A DNA stretch of 5,426 nt from Clostridia bacterium (GTDB lineage Bacteria; Bacillota_A; Clostridia; Oscillospirales; CAG-382): NCBI GenBank assembly GCA_017615235.1, contig JAGAAM010000123.1, positions 1 to 5,426 on the forward strand, given 5' to 3'. The stretch's first letter is position 1. Each line of letters starts with the position of its first letter. Shown here piece by piece: positions 1-5,426 of this stretch. Both the position numbers and the translations under genes were made by a program. The notes under the pieces were generated by a model that was given only the letters and a program-made list of their open reading frames with translations, did not search any database and was not told the DNA's origin.

Positions 1-91
1 GCGCGATATTGACCGCGATATTCGTCTTCCCTGCTCCGAAAGGACCGGAAACGACGGTTATTTTCTCTTTTGCGAGTTCGTAAAGTTCCAT
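1..91 (-). CDS. P-loop ATPase, N-terminal fragment (runs off left edge)
   Basis: Only the first 30 residues are in the window. They begin MELYELAKEKITVVSG and continue into a Walker A loop, GPFGAGKT (about residues 16-23), followed by NIAVNIA. A short beta strand (ITVV) directly before the P-loop and a helix after it is the standard opening of a P-loop NTPase. The SG-x-x-G-x-GKTN-x-AVN pattern most resembles the MinD/ParA-like ATPases common in Clostridia whose Walker A reads GHYGSGKT; that assignment is from memory of the family and is tentative. The ATG lies 2 bases after the U32 gene stop, and its GGAAGA ribosome binding site (97-102, 5 nt spacing) sits in the last codons of that gene, so the two are probably translationally coupled. 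Bacillus subtilis has uridine kinase (udk) in roughly this slot, but the P-loop here does not look like Udk. The substrate cannot be told from 30 residues. Confidence 0.85.
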   Translation of the reverse strand, partial: MELYELAKEKITVVSGPFGAGKTNIAVNIA

Positions 92-93
92 TT

Positions 94-1308
94 TTATCTT
101 CCGCGTATTATATCGAAAGGCTTTGCTTCGGGAAGCTCCGCGTAGAAGACCATCCCGGCGTGCGGAGTCGAATCGATCGGCGTCATTTCGGAATCGTAAA
201 GCGCGGTGAGCGTTATATCCTTCCCGAAACCGCCCGGCGAGAGCAGGTTGACCCTGTCGCCGACGCGCATCTTGTTGCGCTGGACGCACTTCGCAAGTCC
301 TTTCGAAGCGTCGTATTCCTCCACTGTGCAGAGGAACGAGGTGCTCGCGAGGTATTCGTTCACCTTGACGGTGTTCGCGTTTTCGGAAGGTCTTTCGTAA
401 TAAAACCCGGTCCCGTATTCGCGGTGGCTGACGCTTTCGGTCTCGGCGTAACAGCGTGGGTCGAAAGGTCTTCCCGCCATACAGCCTTCGAGCGCGATTC
501 GGTAGGCGTTCGTGACCGCAGCCGTGTAATAGGCGCTTTTCATCCTGCCTTCGATCTTGAAAGAATCGACTCCCGCTTCGACGAGGTCGCCGATATGGGC
601 GATCATGTTCATATCCTTCGAGGAATAGACGTAACTGCCGGTCCCGTCCTCCTCCGCAACGGCGGTATAACCGTTCTTATCCTCGCGCAGGTGGTATTTC
701 CAGCGGCAGGGCTGGGCGCACTGACCGGCGTTCGCGTCGCGCCCGGTGAAATAATTCGAAAGGAGGCACCTGCCGGAATAAGCCATACACATCGCGCCGT
801 GTACGAAACACTCGATCTCGACTTCGGGCGGGATACTGTCGCGAAGCTCTTTGATCTCGCTGACGAGCAGTTCCCTGCCGAGCACGATCCTTTTCACCCC
901 GGCTTTCGCCCAGAACCGCACCGAGGCGGAATTGAGCGTCGAAGCCTGCGTGGAAAGGTGGATGACGGCGTTCCCGTCAAGTTCTTTTATGATCTCCATA
1001 ACGCCGGGATCGCTGACGATAAAGGCGTCGGCGCCGCTTTTCACGGCGTACGAAGCGTATTCGCGCACTGCTGCGAGGTCGCCGTTGACCGGCATCGCGT
1101 TCATCACGCAATATACCTTCACCCCGCGCGAATGGGCGAACTCCACGCCTTTACGGAATTCCTCCGGCGTGAAATTGCCGGCGTAGGAGCGCAGCCCGAA
1201 CCGGTCGAGCGCGCAATATACGGCGTCGGCGCCGTAATTAACGGCGTAAAGCAGTTTTTCGGGGTTCCCGGCGGGCGAAAGTATCTCCGGCCGGCGTTTA
1301 TCAGCCAT
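94..1308 (-). CDS. trhP: Peptidase U32 family protein, TrhP-like tRNA hydroxylation factor
   Basis: A 404-residue cytoplasmic protein of the U32 'peptidase' family. It opens with the family's typical EILSPAGNPEKL and YGADAVYCAL stretches (residues 8-34). The U32 signature is at 167-186: CFVHGAMCMAYSGRCLLSNY. Four cysteines, C174, C181, C197 and C201, match the spacing of the iron-sulfur-binding cysteines of this family. KIEGRMKS (251-258) is a second conserved block, and the C-terminal part from about 320 fits the small beta-barrel domain. Despite the name, characterised members are not clearly proteases: TrhP (E. coli YegQ, B. subtilis YrrN/YrrO) makes 5-hydroxyuridine at tRNA position 34 using prephenate rather than oxygen. 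Length (404) fits TrhP better than the longer RlhA. The ATG overlaps the end of mltG by 8 bases (ATGGCTGA) and has an AAGGGA site 6 nt upstream (1315-1320). Position next to mltG matches the B. subtilis yrrL-yrrN/yrrO region. The U32 call is secure; TrhP as the exact role is a homology-plus-synteny inference. Confidence 0.93.
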   Translation of the reverse strand: MADKRRPEILSPAGNPEKLLYAVNYGADAVYCALDRFGLRSYAGNFTPEEFRKGVEFAHSRGVKVYCVMNAMPVNGDLAAVREYASYAVKSGADAFIVSDPGVMEIIKELDGNAVIHLSTQASTLNSASVRFWAKAGVKRIVLGRELLVSEIKELRDSIPPEVEIECFVHGAMCMAYSGRCLLSNYFTGRDANAGQCAQPCRWKYHLREDKNGYTAVAEEDGTGSYVYSSKDMNMIAHIGDLVEAGVDSFKIEGRMKSAYYTAAVTNAYRIALEGCMAGRPFDPRCYAETESVSHREYGTGFYYERPSENANTVKVNEYLASTSFLCTVEEYDASKGLAKCVQRNKMRVGDRVNLLSPGGFGKDITLTALYDSEMTPIDSTPHAGMVFYAELPEAKPFDIIRGR

Positions 1309-2881
1309 CGTAAGTCCCTTTCTCGATAGCCTCGTTGTCCTTCTTCACCTGGGCGACGTTCTTCTCGTGGCCGCTGTGAGTGGCGGCGTAATAGGTCTTT
1401 CCGGCATTGTTGGAAACGAAATAATAGGCGTCGATCTCCTTGTCCTTCGAATCGAGCGGAGCGGAGGGGAACATCGCCGCGAACAGCGCGTCGAGCCCGG
1501 GATTGCTTATCGCTCCGGGAGGAAGCCCCTGATTGATATAGGTGTTATAAGGGCTGTCGTAGGAAACGTCTATCTGCGAGGAATCCTTTATCCTCTCGGG
1601 AAGCGCGTACTGGATGGTGGCGTCGCTTTCAAGACAGGGGAAGGATTTTTTGTGGCTGAGACGGTTGTGGAAAACGAACGAGATATACTCGAAATCGAGC
1701 GCGGATTTGCCCTCCGACTGCACCATCGAGGCGACGGTGATCAGTTCGTCGAAGTTCATTCCGTATTTTTCGATCATAAGGCTCCGGTACGAGACCCCCT
1801 GGCTGTTGACCTTGGTGAAGTCCTTCCAGAATTTGTCGTTGAAGTTGTTGAGAAGTTTATTGATGATGCTCACTTCGGAGCTGGTGTTGTAAAAATCGTA
1901 GGTGTCGGGGAACAGATATCCTTCAAGGCGGTATTTGCGCGTCTCGGGATAGCCGGTCTCGTCGAGGAGCCGCACGAATTCGTGCTTGAATGGGTATTCG
2001 TTGATCGCTTCGACGAACTTTTTCCGTTCTCCCAGTCCGTTCTGCAGGAAAAGATCGATGATCTGATCGACGGTGTAACCCTCCGGTATCATGATCCTCA
2101 CGACCGTCCTTTCGACCTTGTTCGTCGTAAGCGCGGTTATGATCTGGGAATAGTTGTAAGTCCGGTCGACCGTGTGTTTCCCGGGGATATATTCCGCCGC
2201 AGAATCGCCGCTTCCGCGGTATTTCATATAAAGTTTATAGACCCAGCCGTATTCGATGACTCCGCTGTCCTCGAGTATCTTCGCGACTTCGGCGTCGGTG
2301 GCGCCTTCGGGGATATCGACTTCGACAGTGCCTTCGCTGTCGGGTACCAGCGCGAAAACGTCGTTGCCGATCGAAATGGCGAAATAGGAAAGATACGCGG
2401 AGATAAGAAGCACCACGACGATATAGATGACCGCCTTCGGGATGGCGCTGAAACTCCCCAGGAATTTCCCGGCGCGGCTCAGGCGCGAAGGCTCGTCTTT
2501 GTCCTTTTCCTTCTCGGGCGCCTCGACCGGCGTGAAGGATTCGGTGAAATGTCCGCTTACGGAGGGAGTACCGATGATCTCTATCTCCGGTTCGGCTTCG
2601 CGGACGTCGCCCTCCTCGGAAAGATGGCTGTAGATCGAATCGGGGATCTCGTCTCCTTCGCCTTCGGGGATTTCCGGGCTTTTGACGTCAGGCTTCTTTC
2701 CGTCGCGTTCGTCGGAGATTATCGAGATCGCGTCGTCGGTACCGTCTTCGTCGAAATGCGGGACCTGAGCGTAAACGTCTTCCTCCGCGGGTCGTTCGTC
2801 CGGAGCGGAGCGATATTCTTTCAATATGTCGAAAAGTTCGTCGGAAGCCGGGCTTTTTTCGTTTTTGTTATCTTCGGACAT
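1301..2881 (-). CDS. mltG: Endolytic peptidoglycan transglycosylase MltG (YceG-like)
   Basis: MltG cuts nascent glycan strands at the membrane and so sets strand length; it works with the elongation and division synthases. The 526-residue protein has a hydrophilic acidic N-terminus (1-148), one membrane span (about 150-171), a LysM-like subdomain (about 185-255, opening VDIPEGATDAEVAKIL) and the catalytic YceG domain (about 260-515). Family blocks visible are EGYLFPDTY (320-328), ASMVQSE (384-390), YNTY (446-449) and GLPPGAISNPG (452-462). E390 aligns with the catalytic glutamate E218 of E. coli MltG (ASIIEKE, second Glu); the first Glu of that motif is Gln here, a change that need not affect catalysis. 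It is longer than the 340-residue E. coli protein, mainly because of the cytoplasmic tail. The start is supported by AAGGAGG (2891-2897) with 9 nt spacing. It lies 18 bases after the CPBP gene and overlaps the U32 gene by 8 bases. Confidence 0.96.
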   Translation of the reverse strand: MSEDNKNEKSPASDELFDILKEYRSAPDERPAEEDVYAQVPHFDEDGTDDAISIISDERDGKKPDVKSPEIPEGEGDEIPDSIYSHLSEEGDVREAEPEIEIIGTPSVSGHFTESFTPVEAPEKEKDKDEPSRLSRAGKFLGSFSAIPKAVIYIVVVLLISAYLSYFAISIGNDVFALVPDSEGTVEVDIPEGATDAEVAKILEDSGVIEYGWVYKLYMKYRGSGDSAAEYIPGKHTVDRTYNYSQIITALTTNKVERTVVRIMIPEGYTVDQIIDLFLQNGLGERKKFVEAINEYPFKHEFVRLLDETGYPETRKYRLEGYLFPDTYDFYNTSSEVSIINKLLNNFNDKFWKDFTKVNSQGVSYRSLMIEKYGMNFDELITVASMVQSEGKSALDFEYISFVFHNRLSHKKSFPCLESDATIQYALPERIKDSSQIDVSYDSPYNTYINQGLPPGAISNPGLDALFAAMFPSAPLDSKDKEIDAYYFVSNNAGKTYYAATHSGHEKNVAQVKKDNEAIEKGTYDG

Positions 2882-2899
2882 TTCCGCTTTCCTCCTTCT

Positions 2900-3808
2900 T
2901 TACAAAAGATTGAGCACCGCGAACACGGCGGCGAGCAAAAGGAACGTGGGCGACAGGAAAACGCGGAAGAAGTTTTCCCTGCTTTTCGCCGGAAGCGCCT
3001 CGTCGGGCGGGTTCTCGGCGTAGTTGTAACAGATGCTCTCGACGCGCGACATCATTAAAAGGAATGACACCGCGGTGAGCAGAGTAAGCACGAAACCGAT
3101 GAAATACGCGCCGTTCTTGATGACTATCACCCGCAGGAAGGAATCGCTTGCGAAGATGCTTAAAGTGTTGTTCATAAGATGCAGCGCGATAGCCGGGAGT
3201 ATCGACCTCGTCATCGCCGTGACGAAACCGAAAAGCAGCCCCGCGAAGAGATAGACGAAAAAGTTCTTGATCGAGAAATGCAGCACTGCGAAGAAGACCG
3301 CGGAGACTATTATCGCGTTGGCGGTGCCGTAAACGCGGTATTCACTCAGAAGTATGCCGTGGAAGAACAGCTCCTCGCAGACGGCGGGGATGATTATGAG
3401 CGAGATGATCACGGTGAGTTTGTCGGCCTCGTCGGCATTCGAGAATTCGCCGTAAAAGTTGGCGACCTCGGCGACGGTGCCTCCGTTAACGAAATAGAAA
3501 TACTTGATAAGGAGCATCCCGGAAACGCAGAACATCGCGGCGAAGAGGACGAAAAACACGTTGACTCCCCTTTTCGTGACGAGCATGACCGGCGAAGCGA
3601 GTTTTCTTCCCTTTATCAGATAATAAATGATGCAGGGCAGTCCGAGCACGGCGAGCTGGGTCACCCCTATCGCCATAAAGACGTTGGTGTCCTCGCCGAG
3701 GTTGTAAAGCGCGTAACGCGAAAGGCTCATGATCCCGATAACGAATACCATAAGAAGCGGCGCCGTGACAGCCGGACTGTGCAGAAGATTCAAAAACTTT
3801 TCTTTCAT
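2900..3808 (-). CDS. CPBP family intramembrane metalloprotease (CAAX/Abi-like)
   Basis: A 302-residue integral membrane protein with about eight to nine hydrophobic spans (roughly 13-33, 43-65, 83-105, 131-149, 161-178, 182-200, 203-222, 233-253 and 285-302). The three CPBP motifs appear in order: EELFFHG at 145-151 (EExxxR-type motif 1), FFAVLH at 172-177 (FxxxH) and HLMNN at 210-214. This is the Rce1/CPBP glutamate-dependent intramembrane protease family, whose members process prenylated proteins in eukaryotes and, in bacteria, are linked to bacteriocin immunity, protein maturation or scaffolding. Position 150, normally Arg in EExxxR, is His (codon CAC at 3359-3361). A hydrophilic loop (about 255-283) and an extra C-terminal hydrophobic segment follow the core. 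The start has AAGGAGG at 3818-3824 with 9 nt spacing. It sits 43 bases after the DJ-1 gene and 18 before mltG. The substrate is unknown; a role tied to MltG or the cell envelope is only suggested by position. Confidence 0.88.
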   Translation of the reverse strand: MKEKFLNLLHSPAVTAPLLMVFVIGIMSLSRYALYNLGEDTNVFMAIGVTQLAVLGLPCIIYYLIKGRKLASPVMLVTKRGVNVFFVLFAAMFCVSGMLLIKYFYFVNGGTVAEVANFYGEFSNADEADKLTVIISLIIIPAVCEELFFHGILLSEYRVYGTANAIIVSAVFFAVLHFSIKNFFVYLFAGLLFGFVTAMTRSILPAIALHLMNNTLSIFASDSFLRVIVIKNGAYFIGFVLTLLTAVSFLLMMSRVESICYNYAENPPDEALPAKSRENFFRVFLSPTFLLLAAVFAVLNLL

Positions 3809-3851
3809 AAAAGCGCCCCTCCTTTTTCAGAATATCGCGAACAGCTCTTTA

Positions 3852-4403
3852 TTATTTATCGAATCTTACCGAGTTTTTAAGGTTTTCCGCGACAGAAGCG
3901 CCGAAAAGCACCTCCACGAGCTTGAAGCCGAATTCGAAGGAAACGCCCATTCCCTCCGCGGTGATGAAGATGTCGTCGTGTTCGACCTTTCTTCCGGTGA
4001 CGTTTGCGTGCTTCATACTGTCGGCAAAGCCGGGATAGACCGCGGCGTTCCTGCCGTCTAAAAGGCGCATTTTACCGAGTATCGAAGGCGCGGCGCAGAT
4101 CGCGGCGATGTAAAGCCCGTGCTTCGCGGCGTATTCGATAAGCGAGAGCACCAGCGAGTTGTTTGCGAGGTGCTCGGTCCCGGGCATGCCGCCGGGAAGG
4201 ACGATGCAGTCGGCTTCTTCTTTATGAAGTTCGTCGATCATAACATCGGCGGTGACGGTCATCCCGTGCGCGCCGGTGACGGTGAGCCCGCCTTCGGTGG
4301 CTACGAGCACGACGTTCGCTCCCGCGCGTTTAAGAAGGTCCGCGGGGACTAACGCCTCGCATTCCTCGAACCCTCTCGCAAGAAGGATATATACTGTTGC
4401 CAT
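3852..4403 (-). CDS. DJ-1/PfpI family protein (YajL/ThiJ-like)
   Basis: A 183-residue cytosolic protein covering the whole DJ-1 fold. Visible hallmarks are MATVYILLARGFEECEA (1-17), in which E16 aligns with human DJ-1 E18, then VLPGGMPG (68-75), the nucleophile elbow AAICAAPSILG with C103 (DJ-1 C106), and TAEGMGVSFEFGFKLVE (148-164). The active-site His126 of human DJ-1 is replaced by Tyr123 in a VYPGF context, as in many bacterial members. Proposed roles for the family include methylglyoxal/glyoxal detoxification, protein deglycation (debated) and chaperone activity. The reading frame is open 27 codons further upstream (to 4484), but that would overlap the kinase gene and lacks a ribosome site. 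The ATG at 4401-4403 has AAAGGA (4413-4418, 9 nt spacing) and starts exactly where the family begins. It lies 19 bases after the kinase stop. Family confidence is high; the exact biochemical activity is open. Confidence 0.93.
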   Translation of the reverse strand: MATVYILLARGFEECEALVPADLLKRAGANVVLVATEGGLTVTGAHGMTVTADVMIDELHKEEADCIVLPGGMPGTEHLANNSLVLSLIEYAAKHGLYIAAICAAPSILGKMRLLDGRNAAVYPGFADSMKHANVTGRKVEHDDIFITAEGMGVSFEFGFKLVEVLFGASVAENLKNSVRFDK

Positions 4404-4422
4404 TTCTTTTTTTCCTTTCGTA

Positions 4423-5103
4423 TCAGATCCCCGAATCCGGCAAAGCGGCGCGAAGCCTTTCGACCAGTTCGGACTGTATATCATCGATCTCCCTTATTTT
4501 TCCGTTTTTGCTGCAGTCGATCTTTATCCAGCCGAGCTTTTCGGCGGAATACAGCGCGGCGCGATAACTGTTTTCAAGGTGGGAAGCGCTTTTTTCGTGG
4601 ATGTCCTTTTTCGCGCCGGTCTCGCCGCAGCGTTTGTTCAAAAGCTCCTCCGAAAGCTTCGGCGGTAAACAGAGGTAAACCACCGCGTCGGGCTTCGGCA
4701 CGCCGAGCTTGACGTATTCGTAATCGTTCAGCCAATCAAGGAATCCTTCCCATTCCGAACGCGGCAGCTTTGAAAGCTGATGCACCGCGTTGGCGGAGGT
4801 ATAGCGGTTGGCGATGATTATTTTTCCCGCGTCGAGGTCCTTTCCCCAGTCCAGTTTATAGGAACAGAACCTGTCAGCCGCGAAGAACGCGGATGCGGCG
4901 TAGGCGTTCACCGCGCCGGGATCGTCGCCGAACGCGCCGCCGAGATAAAGGTTCACCTGGGCGGAATAGACGGGATCGTAGGTCGGGAAATCAAGGCATC
5001 GGTTTGCAATGCCTTTTCGGGTGAGCGAGGCGGCGAGCAGATCGGTCTGGGTCTTTTTCCCGGATGCGTCAAGCCCGTCTATCGCTATCAGACGTTTTTT
5101 CAC
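4423..5103 (-). CDS. Thymidylate kinase-like P-loop nucleoside monophosphate kinase
   Basis: A 226-residue cytosolic kinase of the thymidylate kinase fold, expected to convert dTMP to dTDP with ATP. The P-loop is IDGLDASGKKTQ (8-19), matching the family's GxDGSGKxTQ. AFFAADRF (72-79) corresponds to the conserved FAADR block. IIANRYTSANAVHQ (96-109) sits where the DRX motif is found, with Asn99 in place of the usual Asp. PDAVVYLCLPP (138-148) is the next core strand. The lid region (about 157-180, containing KKDIHEK) differs from the usual DRFE type. It begins at GTG; a GTG two codons upstream (5107-5109) also opens the frame, but AAAGGGGG (5111-5118) is only 1 nt from that and 7 nt from the GTG at 5101-5103, so the latter is chosen. 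It is first in the operon, 19 bases before the DJ-1 gene. It may be a divergent paralogue alongside a canonical tmk elsewhere, so no gene symbol is given. Confidence 0.88.
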   Translation of the reverse strand: MKKRLIAIDGLDASGKKTQTDLLAASLTRKGIANRCLDFPTYDPVYSAQVNLYLGGAFGDDPGAVNAYAASAFFAADRFCSYKLDWGKDLDAGKIIIANRYTSANAVHQLSKLPRSEWEGFLDWLNDYEYVKLGVPKPDAVVYLCLPPKLSEELLNKRCGETGAKKDIHEKSASHLENSYRAALYSAEKLGWIKIDCSKNGKIREIDDIQSELVERLRAALPDSGI

Positions 5104-5118
5104 AAACACTCCCCCTTT
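5104..5118 (-). promoter_or_regulatory. Ribosome binding site deciding the kinase start
   Basis: AAAGGGGG (5111-5118) precedes two in-frame GTG codons. The upstream GTG (5107-5109) is only 1 nt from it, too close for initiation, while the downstream GTG (5101-5103) is 7 nt away. The second therefore fits best, giving a protein that opens KKRLIAIDG after the initiator, as family members usually do. Confidence 0.7.
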
Positions 5119-5128
5119 TAATCATATG

Positions 5129-5157
5129 ATTATACCACGTCTTTGCGGGAATTGCAA
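5129..5157 (-). promoter_or_regulatory. Sigma-A type promoter for the six-gene operon
   Basis: Read on the minus strand, TTGCAA (-35, 5152-5157, 4 of 6 to consensus) is followed after exactly 17 nt by a perfect TATAAT (-10, 5129-5134). A TG one base before the -10 (5136-5137) makes it an extended -10 element. Transcription should begin near 5122-5123, leaving a leader of about 19-20 nt before the GTG at 5103. The position, downstream of the previous gene's terminator and just before the first gene of the unit, fits the operon promoter. No operator is identifiable. Confidence 0.82.
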
Positions 5158-5165
5158 GCAAATAA

Positions 5166-5190
5166 TCGCAAACCGGCGCGCCGGACGCGA
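5166..5190 (-). other. GC-rich imperfect hairpin, possible backup terminator
   Basis: The 12-base palindrome CCGGCGCGCCGG (5173-5184) is flanked by complementary TCGC (5166-5169) and GCGA (5187-5190), giving a hairpin with a small internal loop and a 4-nt CGCG loop. On the minus strand it is followed by TTATTT and lies just beyond the main terminator, so it could act as a second stop for the upstream gene. On the plus strand it is followed by TTTTT, but no plus-strand gene precedes it. It lies upstream of the operon promoter, so an operator role is also possible. Confidence 0.4.
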
Positions 5191-5199
5191 TTTTTGCGC

Positions 5200-5237
5200 A
5201 AAAAACGAAAACCGGAAGGGCAAAAAGCCATTCCGGT
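5200..5237 (-). terminator. Rho-independent terminator of the right-edge gene
   Basis: On the minus strand ACCGGAATGGC (5227-5237) pairs with GCCCTTCCGGT (5211-5221) across a TTTTT loop: an 11-position stem with one mismatch. It is followed by a T-rich tract, TTTCGTTTTTT (5200-5210). The stem begins 23 bases after the TAA of the gene ending at 5261, so it should end that transcript before the kinase promoter and insulate the downstream operon. Confidence 0.88.
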
Positions 5238-5260
5238 AAGTCGGTAAGTATTAAAATGCT

Positions 5261-5426
5261 TTATCCTTCGGAACCTTCAACGGTGCGGGTCCAGATCTGC
5301 GAATTGTGAGTTTCCCTAAGCAGTTTCGCGGCTTTGGCGGGATCTGCGAGATCCGCGGCGGAAACCGCGGTGCTGCTCGGCGCCGAGGGAAACGCGACCG
5401 TCCAGCCGTCTTTCGCGGCGAATACC
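5261..5426 (-). CDS. C-terminal end of an unrecognised protein (runs off right edge)
   Basis: The last 54 codons of a minus-strand gene ending in TAA at 5261-5263. The peptide begins VFAAKDGWTVAFPSAPSS and ends with SQIWTRTVEGSEG. It is rich in Ala and Ser and has no membrane segment, cysteine or motif I recognise. The frame is open to the window edge, its codon use resembles the neighbours, and a strong terminator follows the stop, all of which support a real gene. It belongs to a separate transcription unit, upstream of the kinase promoter. No function can be assigned from this fragment. Confidence 0.75.
   Translation of the reverse strand, partial: VFAAKDGWTVAFPSAPSSTAVSAADLADPAKAAKLLRETHNSQIWTRTVEGSEG

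Noticed and set aside
70..1329. Plus-strand open frame of 419 codons opposite the U32 gene
   Set aside because: It mirrors a gene with clear family motifs, its translation is rich in Arg, His, Val and Phe without any recognisable domain, and it lacks a good ribosome site. It is open because of the codon bias of the real gene.
1367..3058. Plus-strand open frame of 563 codons opposite mltG and the end of the CPBP gene
   Set aside because: Although long, it runs across two real genes and their junction, has low-complexity repeats of Val, Asp, Arg and Phe, and no domain. It is an antisense shadow.
3809..3851. 43-base gap between the DJ-1 and CPBP genes as a terminator or internal promoter
   Set aside because: I see no stable hairpin with a T tract and no convincing -35/-10 pair; it mainly holds the CPBP ribosome site.
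3179..3880. Plus-strand open frame of 233 codons opposite the CPBP gene
   Set aside because: Highly charged composition (Asp, Glu, Arg, His), as expected for the complement of codons for hydrophobic residues; no motif and no ribosome site.
4404..4484. 27-codon N-terminal extension of the DJ-1 family protein
   Set aside because: It would overlap the kinase gene, shows no homology-like sequence, and the internal ATG at 4401-4403 has a proper ribosome site and matches the family start.
5104..5109. GTG at 5107-5109 as the kinase start
   Set aside because: It is only 1 nt from the ribosome binding site; the GTG at 5101-5103 has normal spacing.
5101..5125. Leader ATG at 5123-5125 as a possible upstream peptide or alternative start
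   Set aside because: It is essentially at the predicted transcription start, out of frame with the kinase, and has no ribosome binding site.
1..5426. Defence island, mobile element, CRISPR array or phage genes
   Set aside because: The CPBP (Abi-like) gene alone does not indicate a defence system. No transposase, integrase, direct-repeat array or toxin-antitoxin pair is visible, and the neighbours are housekeeping genes.

Overview
The window looks like chromosome from a Gram-positive, low-oxygen-adapted Bacillota lineage, most likely an uncultured gut or rumen Clostridia (Oscillospirales or Christensenellales type). The grounds are near-perfect AAGGAGG-type ribosome binding sites, moderately GC-rich sequence, a consensus sigma-A promoter, and an mltG to U32 (trhP-like) gene order resembling the Bacillus subtilis yrrL-yrrM-yrrN-yrrO region. 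The taxonomic call is an inference; there is no rRNA or other marker here.

Every convincing gene is on the minus strand, so the window reads right to left. At the right edge (5261-5426) is the C-terminal end of an unrecognised gene. It is closed by a strong intrinsic terminator (about 5200-5237). The intergenic gap then holds a second weaker hairpin and a clear promoter: TTGCAA, 17 nt, then an extended -10 TGGTATAAT. From this promoter runs a compact, apparently uninterrupted six-gene unit: (1) a thymidylate-kinase-like P-loop kinase, 4423-5103; (2) a DJ-1/PfpI family protein, 3852-4403; (3) a CPBP (CAAX-protease-like) integral membrane protein, 2900-3808; (4) the septal/peripheral endolytic transglycosylase MltG, 1301-2881; (5) a U32-family protein resembling the tRNA-hydroxylation factor TrhP, 94-1308, overlapping mltG by 8 bases; and (6) the first 30 residues of a P-loop ATPase running off the left edge. 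Gaps between genes are 2-43 bases, and I see no terminator inside the unit.

Functionally this is a mixed housekeeping operon: nucleotide metabolism, stress/aldehyde or protein-repair chemistry, a membrane protease, peptidoglycan-strand termination, and tRNA wobble-uridine modification. I see no mobile element, CRISPR array, tRNA/rRNA or defence system. The points most worth a second look are the Arg-to-His change in the first CPBP motif, the atypical DRX and LID regions of the kinase, the long acidic cytoplasmic tail of MltG, and the hairpin-rich terminator/promoter junction. I do not see convincing evidence of an entirely new system.
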